A stretch of 64,000 nucleotides of DNA from the NCBI RefSeq assembly GCF_000526915.1, contig NZ_JAGZ01000014.1, positions 38,324 to 102,323 of the forward strand, given 5' to 3'. A program made the position numbers and the translations under genes. Below are positions 26,863 to 36,121 of the stretch, piece after piece; position 1 is the stretch's first letter, and each line of letters starts with the position of its first letter. Origin of the DNA: Mycobacterium genavense ATCC 51234. GTDB lineage: Bacteria; Actinomycetota; Actinomycetes; Mycobacteriales; Mycobacteriaceae. The notes beneath the pieces are model-generated. The model was not told where the DNA came from and did not search any database. It saw only the letters and a program-made list of their open reading frames with translations.

Positions 26863-29769
26863 GTGACCCAATCGCCGACCGCCTCGTCTCGGAGCAACCC
26901 CACGGGTGCCCAGACCGAGTCCGACGCGCCGCCGTTCCGTTACACCGCGGAGCTCGCCGGCCGCATTGAGGGCACCTGGCAGGACAACTGGGCACGGCTC
27001 GGGACGTTCAACGTGCCCAACCCGGTGGGGTCGTTGGCCCCGGCCGATGGTGCACCGGTGCCCGACGACAAGCTGTTCGTCCAGGACATGTTCCCCTACC
27101 CGTCGGGCGAGGGGCTGCACGTCGGACATCCCCTCGGCTACATCGCGACCGACGTCTACGCTCGCTACTTTCGCATGATCGGCCGTAACGTGCTGCACGC
27201 CTTGGGATTTGACGCGTTCGGTCTGCCCGCCGAGCAGTACGCGGTGCAAACCGGCACCCATCCGCGCACTCGGACCGAGGCCAACATCGTCAACTTCCGC
27301 CGGCAGCTGGGCCGGCTGGGCCTGGGGCACGACAGCCGGCGTACCTTCTCCACCACCGACGTCGACTTCTACAAGTGGACGCAATGGATCTTCCTGCAGA
27401 TCTACAACGCGTGGTTCGACACCGCCGCGGGCAAGGCCCGCCCGATCGCCGAGTTGATCGCCGAATTCGATTCCGGTGCACGTCGTCTCGACGACGGCCG
27501 GGACTGGGCGACCTTGTCGGCGGGGGAGCGCGCCGACGTGATCGACGGCCACCGGCTGGTGTACCGCGCCGACTCGATGGTGAACTGGTGTCCCGGGCTG
27601 GGCACCGTGCTGGCCAACGAAGAGGTCACCTCCGACAGGCGAAGTGATCGCGGCAACTTTCCGGTGTTCCGGAAACGGTTGCGGCAGTGGATGATGCGCA
27701 TCACCGCGTACTCCGACCGACTGCTCGACGAGCTGGACGTGCTGGACTGGCCGGACCAGGTCAAGACCATGCAGCGCAACTGGATCGGCCGTTCCACCGG
27801 CGCCGAGGCGTTGTTCTCGGCGACGACCTCCAGCGGGGAGAGCGTCGACATCGACGTGTTCACCACCCGGCCCGACACCTTGTTCGGCGCAACGTATCTG
27901 GTGCTGGCACCCGAACACGAGCGGGTGGACGACCTGGTCGCCGCCGCCTGGCCGGACGGGGTGGACGCCACGTGGACCTACGGCGCCGCCACCCCCCGCG
28001 AAGCCGTCGCGGCGTACCGGCGCGCGATCGGCGCGAAGTCCGACCTCGAGCGCCAGGAAAACAAAGAGAAGACCGGCGTCTTTCTGGGCAGCTACGCGAC
28101 CAATCCGGCCAACGGAAAACCGGTGCCAATCTTTATCGCCGACTACGTGTTGGTGGGCTACGGCACCAGCGCGATCATGGCGGTGCCGGGCCACGACCAG
28201 CGCGACTGGGACTTCGCCACCGCGTTCCACCTGCCGATCGTGGAAGTCATTGCTGGCGGCGATGTTTCGGAGTCTGCCTACGCCGGCGACGGTGTGCTGG
28301 TGAACTCGGGATATCTCGACGGAATGGATGTCGCGGCCGCCAAGGAGGCCATCACCGCCCGCCTGGAGGCCGAGGGCCGTGGCCGGGCGCGGATCGAATT
28401 CAAGTTGCGCGATTGGCTTTTCGCCCGCCAGCGGTACTGGGGCGAACCGTTCCCCATCGTCTACGACAGCGACGGCCGCCCCCACGCACTGAGCGAGGCC
28501 GCGCTACCGGTGGAGCTGCCGGACATCGCCGACTATTCACCGGTGCTGTTCGATCCGGACGACGCCGACAGCGAGCCGTCGCCGCCACTGGGCAAGGCCA
28601 CCGACTGGGTGCACGTCGAGCTGGATTTGGGCGACGGACTGAAGCCCTACAGCCGCGACACCAATGTGATGCCGCAGTGGGCCGGCAGCTCATGGTACGA
28701 GTTGCGCTACACCGATCCGCATAACTCGGAACGGTTCTGCGCCAGGGAAAACGAGGCATATTGGATGGGTCCGCGGCCGGCCGAGCACGGTCCGCAGGAC
28801 CCCGGCGGCGTGGACCTGTACGTCGGGGGAGCCGAGCACGCGGTGCTGCACCTGCTGTATGCCAGGTTCTGGCACAAGGTTCTCTACGACCTGGGCCACG
28901 TCAGTTCGCGGGAGCCCTACCGTCGTCTGGTCAACCAGGGCTACATCCAGGCGTTCGCCTACACCGACGCGCGCGGTTCCTACGTCGCGGCCGACGAGGT
29001 GACCGAACGCGGCGACAAATTCTTCTATCCCGAACCCGACGGCGAGATCGAAGTCTTTCAGGAATTCGGCAAAATCGGTAAGAGCCTGAAGAATTCGATC
29101 TCCCCCGACACCATCTGCGACGAATACGGCGCGGACACCCTGCGGGTGTACGAGATGTCGATGGGCCCGCTGGAGGCGTCCCGGCCTTGGGCGACCAAGG
29201 ACGTCATCGGCGCCCACCGTTTCTTGCAGCGGGTGTGGCGGCTGGTGGTCGACGAGAGCACCGGCGAATCCCGGGTGGCCGACGTGGGCGAGCAGCTGGA
29301 CGCTGAAACGCTGCGCGTCCTGCACCGCACAATCGCGGGAGTCTCGGAAGACTATGCGGCCCTTCGCAATAACACCGCGACCGCCAAGCTGATCCAGTAC
29401 ACCAACCACCTCACGAAGGAGCACCGCGACGCGGTGCCCCGCGCGGCGGTCGAACCGCTGGTGCTGATGCTGGCACCGCTGGCCCCGCACCTGGCCGAGG
29501 AGTTGTGGTCGCGGTTGGGGCACACGACGTCGTTGGCGCACGGCCCGTTCCCGGTGGCCGACTCGGCCTACCTTGTCGACGACACCGTGGAGTACCCGGT
29601 GCAGGTCAACGGCAAGGTGCGCGGACGGGTGGTGGTAGCCGCCAACGCTGACGACGACACCCTCAAGGCAGCGGCGCTGGCCGATGACAAGGTCCAGGCC
29701 TTCCTGGCCGGGGCCACCCCCCGCAAGGTGATCGTGGTGGCCGGCCGGCTGGTGAATCTGGTGGTCTGA
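26863..29769 (+). CDS. leuS: Leucyl-tRNA synthetase
   Basis: This 968-residue class I synthetase charges tRNA-Leu in the cytosol, matching Rv0041 in length. The HIGH motif appears as HVGH in DMFPYPSGEGLHVGHPLGY. The KMSKS loop is GKIGKSLKN. The CP1 editing domain includes TTRPDTLFGATYLVLAPEH and VPGHDQRDWDFA, which remove misloaded amino acids. A C-terminal anticodon and tail domain ends RLVNLVV. The frame is open across nearly 3 kb, in contrast with damaged accessory genes nearby. Translation probably starts at GTG on a leaderless transcript. Confidence 0.98.
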   Translation: MTQSPTASSRSNPTGAQTESDAPPFRYTAELAGRIEGTWQDNWARLGTFNVPNPVGSLAPADGAPVPDDKLFVQDMFPYPSGEGLHVGHPLGYIATDVYARYFRMIGRNVLHALGFDAFGLPAEQYAVQTGTHPRTRTEANIVNFRRQLGRLGLGHDSRRTFSTTDVDFYKWTQWIFLQIYNAWFDTAAGKARPIAELIAEFDSGARRLDDGRDWATLSAGERADVIDGHRLVYRADSMVNWCPGLGTVLANEEVTSDRRSDRGNFPVFRKRLRQWMMRITAYSDRLLDELDVLDWPDQVKTMQRNWIGRSTGAEALFSATTSSGESVDIDVFTTRPDTLFGATYLVLAPEHERVDDLVAAAWPDGVDATWTYGAATPREAVAAYRRAIGAKSDLERQENKEKTGVFLGSYATNPANGKPVPIFIADYVLVGYGTSAIMAVPGHDQRDWDFATAFHLPIVEVIAGGDVSESAYAGDGVLVNSGYLDGMDVAAAKEAITARLEAEGRGRARIEFKLRDWLFARQRYWGEPFPIVYDSDGRPHALSEAALPVELPDIADYSPVLFDPDDADSEPSPPLGKATDWVHVELDLGDGLKPYSRDTNVMPQWAGSSWYELRYTDPHNSERFCARENEAYWMGPRPAEHGPQDPGGVDLYVGGAEHAVLHLLYARFWHKVLYDLGHVSSREPYRRLVNQGYIQAFAYTDARGSYVAADEVTERGDKFFYPEPDGEIEVFQEFGKIGKSLKNSISPDTICDEYGADTLRVYEMSMGPLEASRPWATKDVIGAHRFLQRVWRLVVDESTGESRVADVGEQLDAETLRVLHRTIAGVSEDYAALRNNTATAKLIQYTNHLTKEHRDAVPRAAVEPLVLMLAPLAPHLAEELWSRLGHTTSLAHGPFPVADSAYLVDDTVEYPVQVNGKVRGRVVVAANADDDTLKAAALADDKVQAFLAGATPRKVIVVAGRLVNLVV

Positions 29770-29775
29770 CGCCGG

Positions 29776-30447
29776 CTATCGCCGGCCGGGCCGCAGCACC
29801 ACCTCGTGGACGTGGCCGTCGGGCGGTGTGGCCACCGCCTGGGCGACCGCGGCGGCGACGGATTCGGGCCGCAGGAAGTTGGCGGCGTCGTAGTCACCAC
29901 CCTCGAACGCGACGAGTTCGCGCTGCATCTGGGTGTCGGTACGGCCCGGGAATATCGTGGTGACCCGCAGGCTCGGTTCATCAATGCGCAGCGAGTCGGC
30001 GAACGCGCGCAAGGCGAACTTGCTGGCCGAGTAGGACGCCATGCCCGGCGAAACCGCGCGCCCCGCACCGGAATTGATGAACACCACCTGACCGCGTGCG
30101 CTGCGCAGCGCGGGCAACAGTTCCAGCGTAAGAGCCACCGCCCCAAAGACATTCACGCTGAAGGTGGCTCGCCATTCGTCGACGTGCGACTCGGCGACCC
30201 GGCCCGGAAGGGACACTCCCGCGTTGTGCACCAGCACATCGAGCTCGTCGACGATTTCGCAGGCGGCCTCGATCTCGTCGACGTCGGTCAGGTCAAATGG
30301 GAACGTGGTGGCACCGAGGCGCTCCGCGACGGCGTCGAGCCGGGCGGAGGGTCGACCGGCCAGCAGCAGCGTATGCGTCGGGGCCAGCGCGGTGGCAATG
30401 GCGGAGCCGATGCCTCCGCCGGCACCGGTGATGAGCGCGGTTGGCAT
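29776..30447 (-). CDS. Short-chain dehydrogenase/reductase
   Basis: This 223-residue Rossmann-fold oxidoreductase has the nucleotide motif TGAGGGIGSA at the N-terminus, NAGVS around residue 75 and the catalytic pair YSASK around residue 144. The substrate is unknown. It converges on leuS with a gap of only 6 bases. It is not in the corresponding M. tuberculosis interval between leuS and Rv0042c. The frame is intact. Confidence 0.9.
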   Translation of the reverse strand: MPTALITGAGGGIGSAIATALAPTHTLLLAGRPSARLDAVAERLGATTFPFDLTDVDEIEAACEIVDELDVLVHNAGVSLPGRVAESHVDEWRATFSVNVFGAVALTLELLPALRSARGQVVFINSGAGRAVSPGMASYSASKFALRAFADSLRIDEPSLRVTTIFPGRTDTQMQRELVAFEGGDYDAANFLRPESVAAAVAQAVATPPDGHVHEVVLRPGRR

Positions 30448-30494
30448 CTGATCAGTCTACGGACATCACCAATACTGTTGAAAAACAGGTACTT

Positions 30495-31001
30495 TCACGC
30501 GCGCTTGCGCGCGGGCGATTCTCCTCCGGCGGGCCCCGAGGTCGGCTCACCCGATGCCAGGCGCTCCAGCGGCGCCAACGCTTTGGTGAGCATGTTCAGG
30601 TCGGACTCGTCGAGTTGGCTGAGCATCGCGGCCAGGGCCGCGTGCCGGTTGGCCAGCGACTCGGCGTGCACGGCGCGCCCGCGCGGGGTGATGTCGACCA
30701 GCACGGCCCGCAGGTCGGACGGGTCGCGGGACCGCTTCACCAGCCCGACCTTCTCCAGCCGTCGGATCGCCACCGTCGTGGTGGGGGTCCGCACCCGTTC
30801 GTGGGCGGCCAGGTCCGTCATCCGGATCGGTCCTTGATCGAGCAGGGTGACCAAAATCGACAGCTGCGCCAAGGTCAAATCGCCTGCCACCACTCCGCTG
30901 GGGTCGCCTCGGCGCAGGATCGAAAACAGCTTGGACAGCGCACGGTGCAAACCTTCCGCAAGCTCGGTTACCTCGGCCGCGGTGGAATCGCTATCCGCCA
31001 T
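30495..31001 (-). CDS. MarR-family regulator (Rv0042c-like)
   Basis: This 168-residue winged-helix repressor has a helix-turn-helix over RMTDLAAHERVRTPTTTVAI and wing GLVKRSRDPSDLRAVLV. It matches Rv0042c in position. The start is set at MADSDSTAAE, since the upstream extension is not conserved in style. The ligand and targets are unknown; the SDR gene immediately downstream (47 bases) could be one. The frame is intact. Confidence 0.85.
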   Translation of the reverse strand: MADSDSTAAEVTELAEGLHRALSKLFSILRRGDPSGVVAGDLTLAQLSILVTLLDQGPIRMTDLAAHERVRTPTTTVAIRRLEKVGLVKRSRDPSDLRAVLVDITPRGRAVHAESLANRHAALAAMLSQLDESDLNMLTKALAPLERLASGEPTSGPAGGESPARKRA

Positions 31002-31064
31002 AAGTCGGCAGTCTAACCCGATATGGGTGTCGTACAAGGTAGCTAAGCCACTATTTTTAGCCCG

Positions 31065-31814
31065 TCAAAGTACTTGGGACAGGAATCGCTGCAGGCGCTC
31101 AGTCGTCGCGGCTTCGAATATCTGCCCAGGTGGCCCGGATTCCACCACCTTGCCTTGATCCATGAACACCACGGTGTCCGATGCCGACCACGCGAAACCC
31201 ATTTCGTGCGTGACCACGATCATCGTCATGCCGCCCGCCCCGAGGTCGGCGATGAGTTGCAAGGCTCCCTTGACCATCTCCGGGTCCAGCGCCGAGGTCG
31301 CCTCGTCGAAGAACATCACCTGCGGCGCCATCGCCAGCGCCCGGGCGATCGCAACCCGTTGCTGCTGGCCACCGGAGAGCATGCCGGGGCGGGCACCGGC
31401 CTTGTGCTTCAGCCCAACTCGTGCCAGCTGCGTCATCGCGAGCTCTTTGGCCTCCTCCGTGGACAGCCCGCGCAGCTTCCGCGGGCCCAGCGCGACGTTC
31501 TTGAGGATCGTCAGATGCGGAAACAGGTTGTAGTGCTGGAACACCATGCCGATGCGCTGGCGCAACTCATTAGGGTCGTCGCCGAGCACCGACCGTCCGT
31601 CGAGCAGGATGTCGCCGCTGTCGGGTTCGTGCAGCCGATTAAGGGCGCGCAGCAACGTGGACTTGCCCGAACCGGACGGCCCGATGACGGCGACTGTGGT
31701 GCCCGCGGGGGCTTGGAAGCTGACGCCGCGCAGCACCTTCGTTCCACCCAGTGTCTTGTGAATATCCTTGGCTTCCAACGAGACTGATCCCCGCCCGACG
31801 GCATCATCGATCAT
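31065..31814 (-). CDS. glnQ: Glutamine-type amino-acid ABC transporter ATPase
   Basis: This 249-residue polar amino-acid ABC ATPase has Walker A GPSGSGKST, Q-loop VFQHYNLFPH, signature LSGGQQQRVAIARAL, Walker B VMFFDEATSALD and the H-loop TH. It energises uptake with the permease encoded just upstream, whose stop it overlaps (ATGA). There is no equivalent at this site in M. tuberculosis, so it is an insertion relative to that genome. The exact substrate (Gln, Glu, Asp or another) cannot be read from sequence. Confidence 0.93.
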   Translation of the reverse strand: MIDDAVGRGSVSLEAKDIHKTLGGTKVLRGVSFQAPAGTTVAVIGPSGSGKSTLLRALNRLHEPDSGDILLDGRSVLGDDPNELRQRIGMVFQHYNLFPHLTILKNVALGPRKLRGLSTEEAKELAMTQLARVGLKHKAGARPGMLSGGQQQRVAIARALAMAPQVMFFDEATSALDPEMVKGALQLIADLGAGGMTMIVVTHEMGFAWSASDTVVFMDQGKVVESGPPGQIFEAATTERLQRFLSQVL

Positions 31815-33619
31815 GTCATCCCCGGCCCGAGTGTGGAAGTGACCATCGTGGCGGATTCGTCGGTGTCGTCGGTGTTGCTGCCGCTGCGCAACCGAGAATC
31901 GATGTAATTCACCAAATGTGTTAACGGCACTGTCAATAACAGATAGAAGAGGCCCGCTGCCACCAACGGCGACAAGTTGCCGGTCTGCGCGTTGAGGTCG
32001 CGGCCCACTTGGAACAGTTCGCGCTCGTGGGCGACCAGGCCCAGGAAGTACACCAGCGCCGAGCCCTTCAGCAATGCGATCGCCTGATTGACCAGCGCGG
32101 GCAGCACCCGTCGGATCCCCTGCGGCACCACCACCAGCCGCATCGCGGCCGGATAGCTGAATCCGAGTGCGCGCGAGGCTTCCAGCTGCCCGCTGTCGAC
32201 GTTCTGGATTCCCGAGCGCAGAATCTCGCCGATGTAGGCGGCGGCCATCAATCCGAGCGCGGCGATACCCAACGGGTACGGGTTGTTGTGCGTCAGCCCG
32301 CCGACGAGCGGACCGATTCCCATCCCGATGATCAGAATGATCACCACCTCGGGAAGGCCACGGAAGATGTCGGTGTAGATCCGCGCCGGCCAACGCAGCC
32401 ACCAGGCATGCGACATGCCCGCCATCGCCAGCACCATGCCGAGCACCAGCCCGATCACCAATGCGCTGTTGGTCAGGATCAACGTGTTGGGCAGCCCGGT
32501 CATCAGCAGCGCGGGGATCGCCTGCATGTAGAGATCCCAATCCAGGAACTGGTCGCGCAGTTGCGCGAGCGTGGATTTGGGAACGGGCGGTCGCTCCGAC
32601 TGGTGGTGGTTGCTGGCCGCGATCGCGGCGAAGTCCGGTAGGTGCGGAGTCGGGGCGGCCCGCGATCCGGGTTTCCAGCCCGGCGGCAGCGGTCGGGGAA
32701 CCCAGTCGGAATACAGCCTCGCCCAGGTGCCGTCGGCGATGACGGCGTCCAGCGCGGAGTTCAGCGCGGCGATGAGCGGAGGGTTCTCCTTGGCAACCGC
32801 GTACGCGACGAAATCTCCCGGGCTGAACTCGTTGGCAACCACCACCGCCGGATCGCCGGGGTGCATCACCCTGGCGGCCAGAGCTGCCGGCGCTACCCAG
32901 GCGTCGATTTGGTGTGTCTTGAGGCTGGCGTACACGGTGGAGAAGCCGGGGTACTTCACCGGCTGCAGGTGCAAGGTGTCGACGACGTAGGCCTCTTCGA
33001 CGGTGCCCTGGACGACTCCGATGCGTTGCCCCTCGGCCAGATCATCGAAGCCGTCGATGGGCGATCCGGGCGGTACGATCAGTGCGTAGTAGCCGAAGTC
33101 GTAGCCGTTGGTGAACCCGACGGTGCGACGACGGGCCGCGGTGGCCTTCACCGAGGCCGAACCGACGTCGAAGCGCCGGGACGCCACTTCGGCCAGCAGC
33201 GCCGAGAAGTCCGTACTGGCGAAACGCACTCGCAGGCCCAACTTTTCCGCCATCGCGGTCAGCAGCTGATTGTCGAAACCGCTGAAGGTGCCGGTGGCGT
33301 CGACGCAGATCGAGGGCGGGGCATCCGACAGTGTGCCGACGGTCAGGACACCCGGCGAGCTCAGGCCCAACGCGTCGACGTTGATCGAACTGAGCGGCTT
33401 GACGGAGGGAGTGGTGTGGTCGTCGTCGCGACCGACGCCGCCGACGGTGGTCAGGTCTTTCGGCAAGGCCGTCGCGCGCTCGGGTCCGCCCGGCGCGCAT
33501 TGGTTTCGATCGGCGACCGCGGGTGCGGCGAGCACCATTGCGCACACGATCACGATTGTCGTGGCTAGTCCGAACAGCTTGGCTCCGCGCTTTGCGCACG
33601 CGCCTCCGCACGAATTCAT
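31811..33619 (-). CDS. Amino-acid ABC transporter, fused binding protein and permease
   Basis: This 602-residue protein begins with a signal peptide (MNSCGGACAKRGAKLF then a hydrophobic core ending ALAA-like). A periplasmic-type binding domain (about residues 60-330: GTFSGFDNQLLTAMAEKLGL, then VVQGTVEEAYVVDTL) leads to a HisM/GlnP permease domain (about 360-590) with the EAA loop EASRALGFSYPAAMRLVVVP. Such fusions of solute-binding protein and permease are known in Gram-positive bacteria. The start is placed at the signal peptide Met. It is the first gene of a two-gene operon with glnQ. The frame is intact. Confidence 0.9.
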   Translation of the reverse strand: MNSCGGACAKRGAKLFGLATTIVIVCAMVLAAPAVADRNQCAPGGPERATALPKDLTTVGGVGRDDDHTTPSVKPLSSINVDALGLSSPGVLTVGTLSDAPPSICVDATGTFSGFDNQLLTAMAEKLGLRVRFASTDFSALLAEVASRRFDVGSASVKATAARRRTVGFTNGYDFGYYALIVPPGSPIDGFDDLAEGQRIGVVQGTVEEAYVVDTLHLQPVKYPGFSTVYASLKTHQIDAWVAPAALAARVMHPGDPAVVVANEFSPGDFVAYAVAKENPPLIAALNSALDAVIADGTWARLYSDWVPRPLPPGWKPGSRAAPTPHLPDFAAIAASNHHQSERPPVPKSTLAQLRDQFLDWDLYMQAIPALLMTGLPNTLILTNSALVIGLVLGMVLAMAGMSHAWWLRWPARIYTDIFRGLPEVVIILIIGMGIGPLVGGLTHNNPYPLGIAALGLMAAAYIGEILRSGIQNVDSGQLEASRALGFSYPAAMRLVVVPQGIRRVLPALVNQAIALLKGSALVYFLGLVAHERELFQVGRDLNAQTGNLSPLVAAGLFYLLLTVPLTHLVNYIDSRLRSGSNTDDTDESATMVTSTLGPGMT

Positions 33620-33668
33620 CACCGTCACCGTATCGACCGGGCGGCAACCCGTCGCGGCGAGAGCCGAT

Positions 33669-34410
33669 TTAGAGCGCCATCGACGGCTCGCCGCGGACCG
33701 CCTCGGACCGCGCCAGTACGGGAAGCGGGTTGGAGACAACCTGGCGAACGTCGTCGGGTGCGGCGAAAACCCTGCGCCGGAACAGTTCGGCTAACATGGT
33801 CTGTGCCATCAAGTAGGCGCGGCCGCCGCAGGCCGCCCGCGCGGCTTCGGGGTCGCGTCGCTGAATCGCCGCCGTTTCGTCCTCGTAGTAGGGCAGTACG
33901 TCGTCGCGGTTGTTCTGGTAGCTCATCCAGAACGCGTGCGGGACGAGGTCCTGCGAGGCGCGAATGGTGGCGTGCAGTCGCGGCCCGGCGTATTCGTCGT
34001 TGACCGTGCGCCGGTACTCCGCGGTGAGATCGGAAAACGTGCGGGCGTCTTTTCGCGGTGCGCATCGACCGCATCAGCGCATTGAGCTGCCCGAGGATCC
34101 GCGGGGTCGGGTTGCTCGCGGCGCGCGCCGAGGCGATGCCATTGAGCATGCCGTCAAGCTCGTGATGCTCGAGCACGCTGGCTTCGTCGAACCGCTCGAC
34201 GAACGCGCCCCGGTGGTAGCGGGTCGACACGATGCCATCGTGCTCGACTTGGACCAGGGCCTCTTGGATCGGGACGCGACTGACCCCCAAGCCGATCGCG
34301 ATCTCGTTGCGGTCGACGCGGTCGCCGCTGCGCAGCTTGCCCGTCAGCACCAGGTTGAGGATGTGGTTGACGACCTGGTCCTTTTCTTTGACTCCGTATT
34401 TCTTCGGCAT
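33669..34410 (-). pseudogene. GntR-family regulator (Rv0043c-like), frameshifted
   Basis: The N-terminal winged helix is clear (VVNHILNLVLTGKLRSGDRV, then GVSRVPIQEALVQVEHDGIV), followed by an FCD-type all-helical ligand domain. The frame breaks at a run of four A (TTTT on the plus strand near 34053). With three A, RTAKDARTFSDLTAEYRRTV continues into MSYQNNRDDVLPYYEDETAA and a C-terminus ending RGEPSMAL. The homopolymer site makes a sequencing error possible. It matches Rv0043c in position. Confidence 0.85.
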
Positions 34411-34523
34411 GAGTCTCTTTCAAATCTGTTACAGCTGAGCACCAGCGATCAGCGCAGGAAAGTTTCTCATGTATTCGCGCATTCGTTAAGGTGTTTGCCG
34501 GATGAATTAAGCGCGAACACCAA

Positions 34524-35331
34524 TTAACGCGCGTCGCGCCAGTGGCATAATGCCTGCGCTGCGCCGAGGTCGTAATCGGGACCGTTGACGCCGACGGTCA
34601 GCAGCGTCACCCCCAATGCGGCAAGGCCGTCGGCGTTGGCGATCAACCCGTCGACCCCCTCGCCGCGGCGAACGCCGCTGTTGGCCTCCACCCCGGCCGA
34701 CCGCTCGATCGTGGACGGGTCGCGTCCGACGGCCGCGCGGTGTTCGTCCAGCGCCGCGGCGGCGGCCGGGTAGGTGTCGACCGTGGTGAAGCCGTGCCAG
34801 ATGTCGCCGTACTCGGCAACCAACCGCAGCGTCTTTCGCGGACCCTTGCCGCCGATCAGGATTGGGATGTCGCGGGTCAGTGCGGGATTGAGCTTGGTCA
34901 ATCGCGACGTGATCCGGGGCAGCGCCGCGGCCAGGTCGTCGAGACGGCTGCCCTTGGTGCCGAATTCGTAGCCGTACTCGCCGTAATCCTTCTCTTTCCA
35001 ACCGGATCCGATGCCCAGGATCAGCCGGCCCTCGGAAATGTGGTCGACGGTGCGTGCCATGTCGGCCAGCAACTCCGGGTTGCGATACGAGTTGCACGTA
35101 ACCAGGGCGCCGAACTCGATACGCGACGTCTGCTCGGCCCAGGCCGCCAGGCACGGTCCAGCATTCGAAATACGCCCCGTCCGGATCGCCGTAGAGCGGA
35201 AAGAAGTGATCCCAGGTGAACGCGACATCGACGCCCATGTCCTCGCAACGGCGCACGGCGTCGCGGATGTGGCGGTATTCGGGGGCGTGCTGAGGCTGTA
35301 GTTGTACACCGATGCGAATGGGATGGGTCAT
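34524..35331 (-). pseudogene. F420-dependent LLM oxidoreductase (Rv0044c-like), frameshifted
   Basis: This luciferase-like TIM-barrel oxidoreductase of about 269 codons probably uses F420 or FMN. It begins MTHPIRIGVQLQPQHAPEYR and contains ILGIGSGWKEKDY and IPILIGGKGPRKTLRLVAEY, typical of the family. One extra C near 35150 shifts the frame between CWTV and LAAWAEQTSRIEFG. Otherwise both halves are well kept. It matches Rv0044c. It could be a sequencing error or an early pseudogene. Confidence 0.85.
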
Positions 35332-35357
35332 CAGACCACGGTAGGAGCCGCAGCCTC

Positions 35358-36117
35358 TCAGCGTGCGCCCAGGACCCCGGCCAACAGGTCGATCAGCGCC
35401 CGGGGCTGATCGCTTTGCACCGAGTGCCCGGAGTTGTCGACAACGTGGGTCTGACGGAAATGCGTTGCGCGCTGGGTGAGTTCGGCGGCATCTTCGTCGG
35501 TGACGAACGGTGACGAGCCACCGCGCACCAGCGTGACGGGTGCGGTCAGCGCGTCGACGTCATTCCATAGATCACCGAAGTCCGGCACTTTGCGGATGGT
35601 GTCGTAGTGCGACGCCCAGTTGCCGTTCTCGAGCCGGCGGGAGTTGTGGAACACGCCGCGGCGCAGTGCCTTGACTTCGCGGTGTGGTGCCGCGGCGATG
35701 GTGAGGTCCAGCATGGCTTGGAAGCTGGGGAACTCCCGCTCGCCGGAGACCAAGGCGACGGTGCCCTGCTGCTCGGTGGTCATCTCGGCATAGCGGTGCA
35801 ACGCCGACGGCGTGACGTCGACGAGAACGAGTTCGCGCACCAGCTCCGGTGCTATCGCGCCGATCCGGATCCCGGTCAGCCCGCCCAGCGACATGCCCAC
35901 GATCAGGTCGGCATCGGGCGCCAAGTCGCGCAGCACCGGCGCCACCGCATCGGCGTTGTGCTGCGGCGAATAGTCGCCGTCCTCGCGCCAGCCGGAATGA
36001 CCGTGGCCGGGCAGGTCGACCGCCAACGCCGGCTCGCCGAGCCCGACGATGACTTTCCAGCTCGGTCAACGAGGCGCCGTAAAACGTGACATTGCGCACC
36101 GACAGCCGTTCGTGCAT
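35358..36117 (-). pseudogene. Alpha/beta hydrolase (Rv0045c) with deleted N-terminal third
   Basis: From 36055 leftwards the sequence follows Rv0045c closely: VIVGLGEPALAVDLPGHGHS, nucleophile elbow VGMSLGGL, acid region and catalytic His in DNSGHSVQSDQPRAL. Upstream, the segment holding the oxyanion HGGG motif is missing. Instead a short start, MHERLSVRNVTFYGASLTEL, in another frame abuts at 36054-36060. That start looks like the head of a different gene, possibly a xylose-isomerase-like TIM barrel protein. A deletion therefore seems to have removed parts of two genes and joined them out of frame. Confidence 0.75.
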
Positions 36118-36121
36118 CGCG

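Noticed and set aside
26812..28485. Minus-strand open frame of 557 codons opposite leuS
   Set aside because: No family resemblance; leuS is unmistakable on the plus strand.
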